52,943 nt of DNA, from the NCBI GenBank assembly GCA_016872385.1, contig VGZV01000016.1, positions 1 through 52,943 of the forward strand, given 5' to 3'. The notes beneath the pieces were generated by a model. It saw only the letters and a list, made by a program, of their open reading frames with translations, did no database searches and was not told the DNA's origin. Below, piece after piece: positions 44,661 to 52,750 of the stretch. Numbering within the stretch: position 1 is the first letter of the stretch; each line of letters begins with the position of its first letter. Origin of the DNA: SAR202 cluster bacterium (GTDB taxonomy: Bacteria; Chloroflexota; Dehalococcoidia; Lucifugimonadales; UBA3495). The position numbers were made by a program, and so were the translations under genes.

Positions 44661-45596
44661 TTATACCACTACCCAGGTGCCGTCCCGCTCCGCCAGAGCC
44701 TCGCCCAGCGCCTCGGGAGTGGTGATGATGGCAGGCCGTCCGGTGTGGGCCGCAAACTGGATGGCCGCCTCTATCTTGGGGCCCATGCTGCCCGGCGGGA
44801 AATGCCCTTCCGCCAGGCGTTGGCGCGCCTCCGCCGCCGTCAACCTGGGAAGGTCTTGCTGGTCCGGCTTGCCGAAGTGCAACGCCGCCCGGCGCACGTC
44901 GGTGAGAATGATTAACCTGGCGGCATCCAGGGCGATGGCTAGCAGAGCCGAGGTCAGGTCTTTGTCAATTACAGCGTCCACTCCCTGAAGGCGGCCCCCT
45001 TTGCGGACCACCGGAATGCCGCCGCCCCCGGCGGCGATGACCGCGGCTCCGGACTGCGCCAGTGTCCGCACCGCTTCCAGTTCCACCACCTCCAAGGGAC
45101 GGGGCGAAGCCACCACCCGCCGCCAGCCGTAGCCTTCCACCCAGACCAGGGGAACGTTCCTTGCGCGCAGGCGGTTGGCTTGGGCCTCGGCGTAGAAAGG
45201 GCCCACTGGCTTGGTAGGATGCCTAAAGTCCGGGTCCTGGGGGTCCACCACCACCTAGGTCAGCACCGTAACTACCGGAGGCGCCAGTCGCCTCCGCCGC
45301 AGCCGGTTATGTAATGCCTGCTGCAAGATGTAGCCAATCTCCCCAGCGGACTGGGCCACCGCCACGGACAGGGGAATGGGGTAGGCTTCCCGGGCAGCAC
45401 GCTCTGACCGGATGAGGATGTTGCCCACCTGGGGGCCATTGCCGTGAGTCAGCACCAGGTTGTAATCACTGCCCAGAGACGCCAGGATGCAGTCCACCGA
45501 TTGGGCTGTGCGCCGGAACTGCCTGGCCACGGTGGCCTGCTCCCCTTTGGGCAGCAGCGAGTGGCCTCCCAGAGCGACCACAGCAACGGGGCGCAT
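44661..45596 (-). pseudogene. arcC: carbamate kinase interrupted by one in-frame amber codon
   Basis: Carbamate kinase makes ATP from carbamoyl phosphate. The two halves lie in one frame: VAVVALGGHSLLPKG, VLTHGNGPQVGNILIRSE, VAQSAGEIGYILQQAL and PPVVTVLT, then TAG (45257-45255), then VVVDPQDPDFRHPTKPVGPF, IAAGGGGIPVV, DKDLTSALLA and FPPGSMGPKIEAAI. Family members have Gln at the stop position (TQVVVDP), so a single CAG-to-TAG change explains it. GTG codons follow directly, so restart is conceivable but would not give a whole enzyme. No other lesion is visible. Confidence 0.88.
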
Positions 45597-45634
45597 GCAA
45601 ACACCTCCACCTTCACCCTGTCACGTTACAGAAA

Positions 45635-45669
45635 CAGGGGACATCCCCATGATATCAGGATGTCCCCTG
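45635..45669 (-). terminator. terminator after the bicupin gene
   Basis: CAGGGGACATCC (45635-45646) and GGATGTCCCCTG (45658-45669) form a perfect 12-bp stem; on the minus strand TTTCTGT follows. It separates the bicupin from arcC. Confidence 0.75.
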
Positions 45670-45721
45670 CAAGCTGCCGCGCCAGGCAGTCCAGACGCGG
45701 CTCTGGTCAACCGAACGGCTT

Positions 45722-46441
45722 TTAGTGCTCTGCGCTCTCGGAAGCGATGGGGTTGAAGGTGACGCGCAGCATGGGCTTGTTGCCCTCGTTCTTCCACTGG
45801 TGCTTGACGTTGGGTGGCGTGAGGATGGCATCCCCTTCCGTCACCTTGTAGCTCTTGCCGCCAACTACCAGGGTGCCCGTGCCTTCTAGCACGTAAATCA
45901 GGTGCTCCCACGGGTGGGTGTGGCCGCCCTCGGCCCGGTGGCTCACCGCGCCGGGCTGCATGGGGCCGTTATAGAGCATGACGTAGTTGGGCACGCCGTC
46001 TTTGCCGCTGAGCAGCATGTGGCCCTTGGCCATGTCCAGGTAGCGGAAGTTGCGGATGAAGGGGGGCTTGCCGCTGCCCTTGATGCTGCCGCCGGGCTTG
46101 GAGGCGCTGCGGTTCTGAGAAGCTACCAGAGGGTTAATCTCAATGCGGCGGATGTTGCCGTGGCTGCGGTTGTTCAGGGTGTAGTGGTCTACGTTGGGGG
46201 GAATGAACATGCCGTCGCCTTCCCGCACCGGGTATTCCTTGCCGTCACACATCAGCACGCCGGAGCCTTCCAGGATATAAACTTCGTGCTCCCAGGGATG
46301 GATGTGGTGGGCGCTGGTCTTGCCCGGCTCAATCACCGAGTAGGTCATGGTGGTTGTGGGAGGCTTGTCTTCCAGGGAGACGAGGCGGACGGTCTCGCCG
46401 GGCTTATACATTTTATAGGCGTTGCGGATTATCGGGTCCAT
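45722..46441 (-). CDS. bicupin protein
   Basis: 239 residues with two cupin modules. The first has HHIHPWEHEVYILEGSGVLM (His/His/Glu metal site) and GDGMFIPPNVDHYTLNN. The second has HTHPWEHLIYVLEGTGTLVV and GDAILTPPNVKHQWKNEG. Both keep the HxHxWEH ligands and the late His, so both can bind metal. The duplication is clear from the near identity of the two motif sets. AGGAGGAGC precedes the ATG. Cupins of this kind include dioxygenases and isomerases for aromatic or keto acids; the substrate is unknown. Confidence 0.9.
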   Translation of the reverse strand: MDPIIRNAYKMYKPGETVRLVSLEDKPPTTTMTYSVIEPGKTSAHHIHPWEHEVYILEGSGVLMCDGKEYPVREGDGMFIPPNVDHYTLNNRSHGNIRRIEINPLVASQNRSASKPGGSIKGSGKPPFIRNFRYLDMAKGHMLLSGKDGVPNYVMLYNGPMQPGAVSHRAEGGHTHPWEHLIYVLEGTGTLVVGGKSYKVTEGDAILTPPNVKHQWKNEGNKPMLRVTFNPIASESAEH

Positions 46442-46493
46442 AACTGCTCCTCCTGGTTTTGGTCAAGGCAACGGGCAAACTATGCCCCAAGAC

Positions 46494-46638
46494 GGCACTG
46501 GTTCATTTTGGGTCTCATCATTCCGGCGCAAGCCGGAACCCAGCAGGCCGCGACAACCTGGCGCATATCTGGACACCGGCTTTCGCCGGTGTGACGGATA
46601 GACCGCTTTCCTACCACCTCCACAAACTGAACCACTAC
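46494..46638. mobile_element. MITE-like element, family C2, copy 4, with target duplication (145 bp)
   Basis: GGCACTGGTTCATTTTGGG at the left and CACAAACTGAACCACTAC at the right are inverted. CCCCAAGAC is repeated exactly at 46485-46493 and 46639-46647. The interior matches the copy at 7019-7161 almost base for base on the other strand. Confidence 0.88.
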
Positions 46639-46806
46639 CCCCAAGACCCATCGCCCTGCCTTGCCGCAGTAATCAGTCCTGCTGCCGAAGGACTGGCAGC
46701 CCAATTATAGTCTTGGTGTCAAGGCAACGTAACCCCCACTCTGGAGCGCCGCCGCAAAAAGGAGTAACATAAGCCTGCTTTCAGTCAGGGAACAGGAGCA
46801 GTTATT

Positions 46807-47682
46807 ATGGTGGAGAAGTCCCGGATAAGCTACAGCCCAGCCCAGCAGTTCCCGGTGAAGGTGCAGGACGTGGAGTACCTCAAGCATGGGAACACCGGCT
46901 GGCTGGCCCGCATTTACCAGCCCCAGGGCCACGGCCCGTTCCCCATCTTGCTGGACGTGCACGGCGGCGCCTGGAACCGCGGCGACCGCACTAACGACAC
47001 GGTTATGAATCAGGCCCTGGCCGCCAGCGGCGTGGTGGTGGCGGCGCTGGACTACCGTCTGGCCCCCCAGCACCCGTACCCGGCCCAGGTGGCGGACGTT
47101 AACTACGCCACCCGCTGGTTCAAGGTCCACGCCAGGGAGTTCAATGCCGACCCCAGCACCCTAGGCGGTCTGGGAGCTTCCAGCGGCGGCCACACGGTTA
47201 TGCTCAGCGCCATGCGGCCCCATGACCCCCGCTACGCTTCCGTGCCCCTGCCGGAGGCCCGGAACGTGGACGCATCGCTGCGCTACCTGGTGTGCTGCTG
47301 GCCAGTGCTGGACCCTTACGCCCGCTATCTGTACGCCAAAAAGGCGGGGCATGACCGGCTGGCCGCCTCTGGCGAGGCCTATTTCAAGGACGCGGCTGCC
47401 ATGCAGGAGGGCAACCCACAGCTAATCCTGGAGCGGCGGGAAAAGGTGGGCCTGCCGCCCACCCTGATTATCCAGGGCACCAACGACGACAACGTGCCCA
47501 TGTCCATCCCCACCAACTTTGTGCGGGAGTACCGCGCCAACGGCGGGCAGGTGGACATCGAGATTTTCCCCGGCATGGTTCACGGATTCGCCAATACCCC
47601 AGGCGCGGAATCGGACCGGGCCATTGCCCTGATTAAGGGGTTTATCGCCAAGCAACTCACCCGCGCTGCGGTGCTGGTGTAG
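46807..47682 (+). CDS. alpha/beta hydrolase (hormone-sensitive-lipase / BD-FAE type)
   Basis: 291 residues. The oxyanion-hole motif HGGAW is at 52-56, ALDYRLAPQHPYPAQVADV follows, and the nucleophile elbow GASSGG places Ser125. The acid is in IIQGTNDDNVPMSIP and the His in PGMVHGFANTPG, so the triad is complete. No signal peptide, so cytosolic. AGGAGC lies upstream of ATG 46807. Carboxylesterase activity is expected. It is separated from the TPP enzyme by a repeat-containing spacer of 246 bases, so linkage is possible but not shown. Confidence 0.92.
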   Translation: MVEKSRISYSPAQQFPVKVQDVEYLKHGNTGWLARIYQPQGHGPFPILLDVHGGAWNRGDRTNDTVMNQALAASGVVVAALDYRLAPQHPYPAQVADVNYATRWFKVHAREFNADPSTLGGLGASSGGHTVMLSAMRPHDPRYASVPLPEARNVDASLRYLVCCWPVLDPYARYLYAKKAGHDRLAASGEAYFKDAAAMQEGNPQLILERREKVGLPPTLIIQGTNDDNVPMSIPTNFVREYRANGGQVDIEIFPGMVHGFANTPGAESDRAIALIKGFIAKQLTRAAVLV

Positions 47683-47764
47683 AGGAGTGAACAGCAGGGT
47701 AGTATGGCTTTGTACCCCCACATCTGCCGAGGAGATGCCAAGGACCTGGAATCACCAGTCAAAT

Positions 47765-47877
47765 GACCAACTGTCGCCCTGAGCGAAGCGAAGGGTCTGG
47801 GGCTGCAGGGGATCTTGCCCCACCCCAGATTCTTCGTCGTCCCGATTGCATCGGGACGCCTCAGAATGACAACTCTG
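47765..47877. repeat. family B core without the usual ends
   Basis: CTGTCGCCCTGAGCGAAGCG...AAGGGTCTGGGG, then CCCCAGATTCTTCGTCGTCC and GATTGCATCGGG...TCAGAATGACA, is the B core. The CCTAACAAAAT ends are absent. Confidence 0.65.
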
Positions 47878-47928
47878 AGGCGCCATTAATATCCCAACAT
47901 GATAGTCTCTTAAGGAGCAGCCCAAACT

Positions 47929-49569
47929 ATGAACGTCATGGAAGCCGTAGCACGGATCCTTAAACTGGAAGGGGTTGAGTGGGTCTCGTGCTTCCCATCC
48001 AACAACCTTATTGAAGCCGTAGCCAAGGAAGGCATCCGCACCATTATGTTCCGGCAGGAACGGGGCGCGCTGATGGCCGCCGACGGTTTCAGCCGCATGA
48101 ACGACCGCACCAAGTTCGGCGTGACCATAACCCAGGGCGGGCCGGGATCGGAGAACAGCATGGGCGGCCTGGCCCAGGCCTTCAGCGACAACGTGCCCAT
48201 CCTGTACCTGCCCGGCGGCCCGGCGGTAAGCCAGTACGCCGTGCGGCCCAACTTTTCGCCGGTGCGCACCTATGCCTCGGTGTCCAAGTGCGGCGAAGTC
48301 ATTTTCCAGCCCGCCCAGGTGGGCGACGTGATGCGCCGGGCTTTCCACGCCCTGCGCAACGGGCGGCCCGGCCCGGTGATTGTGGAGATTCCTCAGGACG
48401 TGAGCACCATGCAGGTGCCCGATTCGGTGCTGAACTACCACCCGCCCAAGCGCATGCGCCAGGCCCCCGACCGGGGCGATGTCCGGGACGCGGTGAAGCT
48501 GCTGCTAAACGCCAAGAAGCCTCTCATCTGGGCGGGCATGGGCGTGCTCTTCTCCGGGGCCACCAAGGAGCTCCAAGAACTGGCGGAGGTTTCGGAGATA
48601 CCCGTTTACACCACCATGCCTGGCAAGTCCGCCATGAACGAGCAGCATCCCCTGTCCCTGGGCGCGGGCAGCAGCTCCACCAGCCTGCCCGCCTACCGCT
48701 GGATTCAGGACTCGGACGTGCTCTTCGCCATCGGCTCCAGCATGACCCGCACCAGCTACGGCCAGCCCATACCGCCGGGCAAGGTCATCATCCACAGCGT
48801 GGAGAGCATTGAGGACGTCAACAAGGACTTCTCCGTGGACGTGGGGATGCCTGGCGACGCCAAGCTGGCCTTGCAAGCCATGATTGAGGAAGTTAAGGCC
48901 CAGACCGGCGGCCGCGGGCGCAAAGGCCAGACCAAGGTGGCTGCAGAAATCGCCCAGATGAAGCAGACCTGGATGAAAGATTGGACCGCCATCCTCAAGT
49001 CCGATGAGACGCCTATCAACACCTACCGGGTCATTGGCGAGCTGGAGCGGGTGCTGGACAAGGACAACAGCATCGTCACCCACGACGCCGGCGCGCCCCG
49101 GGACACCATCATGCCCTTCTACACCGCCAGCATCCCCCACAGCTACATTGGGTGGGGCAAGACCACCCACCTGGGCTACGGCATCCCGCTGATGATTGGG
49201 GCCAAGCTGGCCAGGCCCGAAAAGTTCTGCCTCAACTTCATGGGCGACGGCGCTTTCGGCATGTCCGGCCTGGACATCGAGACCTCGGTGCGGGCAGGCG
49301 CGCCCATCACCACCATTGTGCTGAACAACGGCGGCATGGCCACCTACCCCGGCGGCTACCCTGTGTCCAACGAACTGTTTGGCGTGACCCGTATGACCGG
49401 CGATTACGCCAAAATTGCCGAGGGCCTGGGCGCAGTGGGCATCACTGTCACCAAGCCCGGCGAGGTGGCGGCGGCGCTGCGCAAGGCCCGCCAGCTTAAC
49501 GCCGAAGGCAAGACGGTGCTGATAGACATCCATTCCAACCTGGAGGCCCGCCGCTCTCAGTTCAAGTAA
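47929..49569 (+). CDS. thiamine-pyrophosphate-dependent enzyme, acetolactate-synthase/benzoylformate-decarboxylase type
   Basis: 546 residues in the three-domain POX layout. The N-terminal PYR domain has the cofactor-activating Glu44 (FRQERGALMAADGF) and TITQGGPGSENSMGGLAQA. The middle domain begins near LLLNAKKPLIWAGMG. The C-terminal PP domain has the TPP motif GDGAFGMSGLDIETSVRAG (from about 439) ending in NNGGMA. AGGAGC precedes ATG 47929. It lacks the partner regulatory subunit of true acetolactate synthase, so it is more likely a decarboxylase, carboligase or oxalyl-/sulfo-acid lyase of this family. The reaction is not decided. Confidence 0.9.
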   Translation: MNVMEAVARILKLEGVEWVSCFPSNNLIEAVAKEGIRTIMFRQERGALMAADGFSRMNDRTKFGVTITQGGPGSENSMGGLAQAFSDNVPILYLPGGPAVSQYAVRPNFSPVRTYASVSKCGEVIFQPAQVGDVMRRAFHALRNGRPGPVIVEIPQDVSTMQVPDSVLNYHPPKRMRQAPDRGDVRDAVKLLLNAKKPLIWAGMGVLFSGATKELQELAEVSEIPVYTTMPGKSAMNEQHPLSLGAGSSSTSLPAYRWIQDSDVLFAIGSSMTRTSYGQPIPPGKVIIHSVESIEDVNKDFSVDVGMPGDAKLALQAMIEEVKAQTGGRGRKGQTKVAAEIAQMKQTWMKDWTAILKSDETPINTYRVIGELERVLDKDNSIVTHDAGAPRDTIMPFYTASIPHSYIGWGKTTHLGYGIPLMIGAKLARPEKFCLNFMGDGAFGMSGLDIETSVRAGAPITTIVLNNGGMATYPGGYPVSNELFGVTRMTGDYAKIAEGLGAVGITVTKPGEVAAALRKARQLNAEGKTVLIDIHSNLEARRSQFK

Positions 49570-49574
49570 GAGCT

Positions 49575-49670
49575 TGTGTGACAATTCCCGCTCGTGGTGA
49601 GCCAGTCGAACCATGAGCGGGTTAGACCCGCCCATCCTTCGACAAGCTCAGGATGAGCGGACAATGGCAA
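49575..49670. repeat. A-related repeat fragment
   Basis: GTGTGACAATTCCCGCTCGT then CGAACCATGAGCGGG, and CATCCTTCGACAAGCTCAGG with ATGAGCGG. The opening matches 366-390. Confidence 0.6.
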
Positions 49671-49716
49671 CTCCACCCACACCCAAGAATCTTTGTAAAT
49701 AGCCCATGCTATCCAG

Positions 49717-49764
49717 CAGGCTGCTACGTGTGAAGAAATTACTTCACGCGGGCAGCCTGTTTTT
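49717..49764 (+). terminator. strong hairpin terminator
   Basis: CAGGCTGC (49717-49724) with GCAGCCTG (49752-49759), and inside it GTGAAG with CTTCAC, is followed by TTTTT (49760-49764). It lies about 150 bases beyond the TPP enzyme. Confidence 0.8.
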
Positions 49765-49819
49765 AGTCCAGTGTGCGTTTCTACCTAATTGTTGCGGAGC
49801 CTCGCAATCGTCACTATCC

Positions 49820-50006
49820 AGAGAGTGTGCTTAAAAAGGTAACCATTGGTCACTGCGCGCGAAGCGAAGCAATACCCTCACCGCAACAGGACTGCTTCGG
49901 GGTTGCGCCCCGTAATAGCTATTAATTACCCACTGAAGAACAGAACAATACTCTACTTATTATATAATTATATATTTACTTACTAAAAAATAAGTATATA
50001 CTAACA
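49820..50006. repeat. repeat fragment followed by an AT-rich island
   Basis: GAGAGTGTGCTTAAAAAGGT resembles the family A end. CACTGCGCGCGAAGCGAAGC...CTGCTTCGGGGTTGCGCCCC is the type seen near 39545. From 49948 to 50006 the DNA is almost pure A/T (TTATTATATAATTATATA), with ACTTA...TAAGT arms. It may hold the promoter for the cupredoxin gene. No gene is supported. Confidence 0.5.
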
Positions 50007-50126
50007 TCCAGTGTGCTGGCCGTTACGTATTGTGCAGAATGCTGCGACCAGTGGCAAACGGTGGAACGGCGAGACCCTGGCCGGAACAGCAAGGACTACA
50101 CTGCCAGTTATATGAGGAGGACTTGT

Positions 50127-50585
50127 ATGGCGAGGCTGACATGGTCTGCACGGAACACGGTACTGGGGATTAGCATAGTGTTGGCGGCGGGGGCGTCACT
50201 CCTGGGAGCTGCCTGCGGCAAGCCGGCAGCAACTCCAGTTCCATCCACAGAAGTAAATGTGGGCCTGGCAGACTACTCCATTACTCCCGTACCGGCATCG
50301 GTAAGCGCCGGACAAGTGACTTTCATAGCCAAAAATACCGCGGCCCAGGAACATGAAGTTGTCATCATCAAGACCGGCCTGGCGCCCAACGCGCTGAAGA
50401 TGAAGAGCAGCGTCTCTGAGGTGGATGAGGAGGCTTCTGGCCAGACCATTGGCGAGGTGGACGACGTTGAAGCAGGGGAGACCAAGCGCGGCACATTTCA
50501 ACTGGCTGCCGGGAAATACGTGCTGTTCTGCAACCTCACGGGCCATTACAAGCAAGGCATGACAACCGCCTTTGAAGTGAAGTAG
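50127..50585 (+). CDS. cupredoxin-domain exported protein
   Basis: 152 residues. The N-terminus (VLGISIVLAAGASLLGAACG) is an export signal, probably lipoprotein, though the residue at -3 is Gly, not the usual Leu. The domain shows VNVGLADYSITPVPASVSAG, NTAAQEHEVVIIK (first Cu-ligand His) and YVLFCNLTGHYKQGM, giving Cys, His and Met ligands in the C-x4-H-x4-M arrangement of type 1 copper proteins. ATG 50127 has GAGGAGG 8 bases before it. It should carry electrons or hold copper outside the cell membrane. Confidence 0.9.
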   Translation: MARLTWSARNTVLGISIVLAAGASLLGAACGKPAATPVPSTEVNVGLADYSITPVPASVSAGQVTFIAKNTAAQEHEVVIIKTGLAPNALKMKSSVSEVDEEASGQTIGEVDDVEAGETKRGTFQLAAGKYVLFCNLTGHYKQGMTTAFEVK

Positions 50586-50629
50586 GCATCAGTTCCCAAC
50601 CTATTAGCTGATTGACCTGTGGCACGGCT

Positions 50630-50663
50630 GGGTCTCTGGAGTTCCGGAGACCCAATTATTTTT
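50630..50663 (+). terminator. intrinsic terminator after the cupredoxin gene
   Basis: GGGTCTCTGG (50630-50639) and CCGGAGACCC (50644-50653) are followed by AATTATTTTT. Confidence 0.85.
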
Positions 50664-50882
50664 GCCCCGGACCCACTGATTTCTCTATTTTTTGCCAACC
50701 AACCGCCTCCCCTGGCGTAACCCCTGGGTAATGGTGGCGGTGCGACGCTGTTTACCATAACCCCTCAGACCCCTGGGGGAAATTCCTGGGACTCAGGGGG
50801 TATTACCCTGAAAGTTAGCGGCAGCCTTTGCCATCCTGTAATGAACTCAGTTCCTAAACCAATCCTTCGTGGAGGCAAATCA
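50664..50882. other. spacer with small inverted repeats
   Basis: TAACCCCTGGGTAATGG and TTTACCATAACCCCTCAG are repeated short segments, and CCCCTGGGGGAAATTCCTGG lies between. It is of unknown meaning. GTGGAGGCAAATCA just before 50883 is the ribosome site of the next gene. Confidence 0.3.
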
Positions 50883-51281
50883 ATGGCCCGGTTTCTTCTG
50901 CCCGCGACTCTGGTTTTTGCAGTATTGACATTGGCCTGTTCCCAGGGGACTGCTCCCCGGCAGCAGCCGGTGCAGGCCCGCACGCCTGTCCCGTCCAGCG
51001 CCGCTGCCGCCACGCCCGCACCGGCCATGACCGAATCTATCCTGGATGTCAGCAGTCCGGCGGACGAGTCGGTAGTGACCAAGTCGCCCGTGGACGTTGC
51101 AGGCAAAGCGGCACCCGATGCGGTGGTCACCGTTAACGGCCAGGTGGTGGAGGTAGATGCCAACGGCCGCTTCAACGTTCAAGTCACCCTGGAAGAAGGC
51201 CCCAACGTGATTGAAGTGCTGGCCAGTGACTTTTCCGGCCAAAAATAGGCGCAGACCCTGACGGTAATCTACACTCCCTAA
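50883..51281 (+). pseudogene. lipoprotein with a beta-sandwich (glucodextranase-B / Big-like) domain, ended early by an amber codon
   Basis: The first TAG is at 51246-51248 (121 residues). The frame continues AQTLTVIYTP to a TAA at 51279-51281, which is the missing last beta-strand of the domain. The N-terminus LLPATLVFAVLTLACSQ is a lipoprotein signal (L-A-C variant), followed by a short Thr/Pro/Ala stalk. The domain VSSPADESVVTKSPVDVAG, VTVNGQVVEVDANGRFNVQV and LEEGPNVIEVLASDFSG is a typical bacterial surface beta-sandwich. Losing one strand may leave it unstable. GGAGG precedes the ATG. Confidence 0.72.
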
Positions 51282-51472
51282 TTCTGGCTAATTTTTAGCT
51301 ACCGGCAGAGTCAACCCCTCCTCACAGTTCAAAAACTGCCTGGCGGCCTTCATAAAAACTTAAGAACCCGTGGGTAGCATCTTACTCGCAGCCTGTTCTC
51401 AGAGCGCTGATGCGTGCAGTCTGGCAGGCTGGCTCAAGCTAAAACAAGCAACAAATTGGGAGGCTAAACAAC

Positions 51473-52750
51473 ATGAAGATACGCAACTCTTTATTGGGCA
51501 GAGGGAAAAAGGCCATATCTCTGGCGGCAGCCGGATTTTTGGCCGCAGGGGTATTGGGGGCCGCGCCGTCAGCTTTTGCGGACTCTCATCCTCAAGCATC
51601 CGGCGACCGGCAAGGAGTATTTGGCAGCGTCACCGCCAAGGCTGCCAGCTCCTTTACGGTGCAGACCAGGGATGGCCAGACCGTGGAACTGGTGGTGAAT
51701 GACCAGACCAAATTCCGGGTCCCCAACGACGATACCCCCAGCTTTGAGGACGTGACCACCGGCAGCCGCGTGGCGGTGCTGGCCCTGCGCACTGATGCTG
51801 GCCTGGTGGCCCTTCAGGTAATGCCGGTGCCCGGCGTGCCCCAGCGGGAACACCGCGTCCTGACCGTAGTGAGCATCGAAGGCAAGACTCTCACCGCCCA
51901 GGATGCCCAGGGCAACCAGATAATAGTGGAACTCAACCAGGAGGTAAGCCCGGAATTGGAAGGCCAGTTGGCCATTTTCATTGGCGAGCGCTCCCAGCAG
52001 TCCAACCGGTTCAAGGCCAATGCGGAAGTGAAGATTCAGCAAATTGTGGACCGGCTGGAAAAACTGGCCGCCCAACTGGAAGATGAGAACCCGGCTGACA
52101 CCCAAACCCAGGAGCGCAGGCAGCAGGCCCTGGACCAGGTGCATGAGCGCCTGGAGGCCAACAAGCAGCGCCACCTGGACCGCTTGGCCAAGGTGATTGA
52201 GAAGGCTCCAGCCCAGGCCAGACCAGCCCTGGAACGGGCGCGAGACCGGTTCCAGGAAAAGTACCAGACGGACAAGCCTGGAGACAACCGCGGCCGTGGC
52301 CATGACGGCGACGGCGCCAAGCCCGCCACCGGGTCTGACGTCAGAGACGGCGTGCCCAGCGGCGACCGCGGCCGTGGGCGCGGCCACGATGACGATGGCG
52401 CCAAGCCGGTCACAGGTGCCGGCGTCAGGGGCGGCCCATCCATTGGAGAGAACCGTGGGGAAAACCGAGGGCGCGGCGGCGACGAACACTCCAGGGGCAG
52501 CAACCGGGAGTGGGCGGTGGTAGAGGGCCAGATTACAGCCGTCAACAATGGCGGCAAGTCCCTGGACATCCGCACTGGCCGGGGAGAGACTCTGTCGCTC
52601 AAAGTTGGCAACACTGTCACGGTCAAGGCGGACAACAGGAACCTCTCTCTCGCCCAACTGGCAGTGGGCCAGAAAGTAGTGGGCAAATACAATCTGGCGG
52701 CAGGGGAAATTATTGAATTGATGGTAGTCAAAGAGCGAGCCGCCGCCTAG
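51473..52750 (+). CDS. exported protein with DUF5666-type and DUF5667-type domains
   Basis: 425 residues. The signal peptide is about 1-37 (ISLAAAGFLAAGVLGAAPSA, cleavage after AFA). Small beta-barrel modules run about 47-120 (VFGSVTAKAASSFTVQTRDG) and 125-175 (VVSIEGKTLTAQDAQGNQII). A helical, Gln/Glu/Arg-rich region at about 190-270 (ANAEVKIQQIVDRLEKLAAQ; RHLDRLAKVIEKAPAQARPA) resembles DUF5667. Then comes a Gly/Arg/Asp-rich stretch with two repeats of RGRGHDxDGAKPxTG, and a last barrel (VVEGQITAVNNGGKSLDIRT). GGGAGG precedes the ATG. Function unknown; likely cell-surface. Confidence 0.85.
   Translation: MKIRNSLLGRGKKAISLAAAGFLAAGVLGAAPSAFADSHPQASGDRQGVFGSVTAKAASSFTVQTRDGQTVELVVNDQTKFRVPNDDTPSFEDVTTGSRVAVLALRTDAGLVALQVMPVPGVPQREHRVLTVVSIEGKTLTAQDAQGNQIIVELNQEVSPELEGQLAIFIGERSQQSNRFKANAEVKIQQIVDRLEKLAAQLEDENPADTQTQERRQQALDQVHERLEANKQRHLDRLAKVIEKAPAQARPALERARDRFQEKYQTDKPGDNRGRGHDGDGAKPATGSDVRDGVPSGDRGRGRGHDDDGAKPVTGAGVRGGPSIGENRGENRGRGGDEHSRGSNREWAVVEGQITAVNNGGKSLDIRTGRGETLSLKVGNTVTVKADNRNLSLAQLAVGQKVVGKYNLAAGEIIELMVVKERAAA
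52280..52440 (+). repeat. tandem repeat inside the exported protein gene
   Basis: GGCCGTGGCCATGACGGCGA...GCCAAGCCCGCCACC and GGCCGTGGGCGCGGCCACGA...GCCAAGCCGGTCACA are two units of about 84 bases that code the RGRGHDxDGAKPxTG repeats. Confidence 0.7.

Noticed and set aside
45255..51248. Reassigned TAG codon as an explanation for the two ambers
   Set aside because: Many intact genes here end in TAG at the expected place (argS, hisIE, CaiB, tsaE and others), so TAG is a normal stop.
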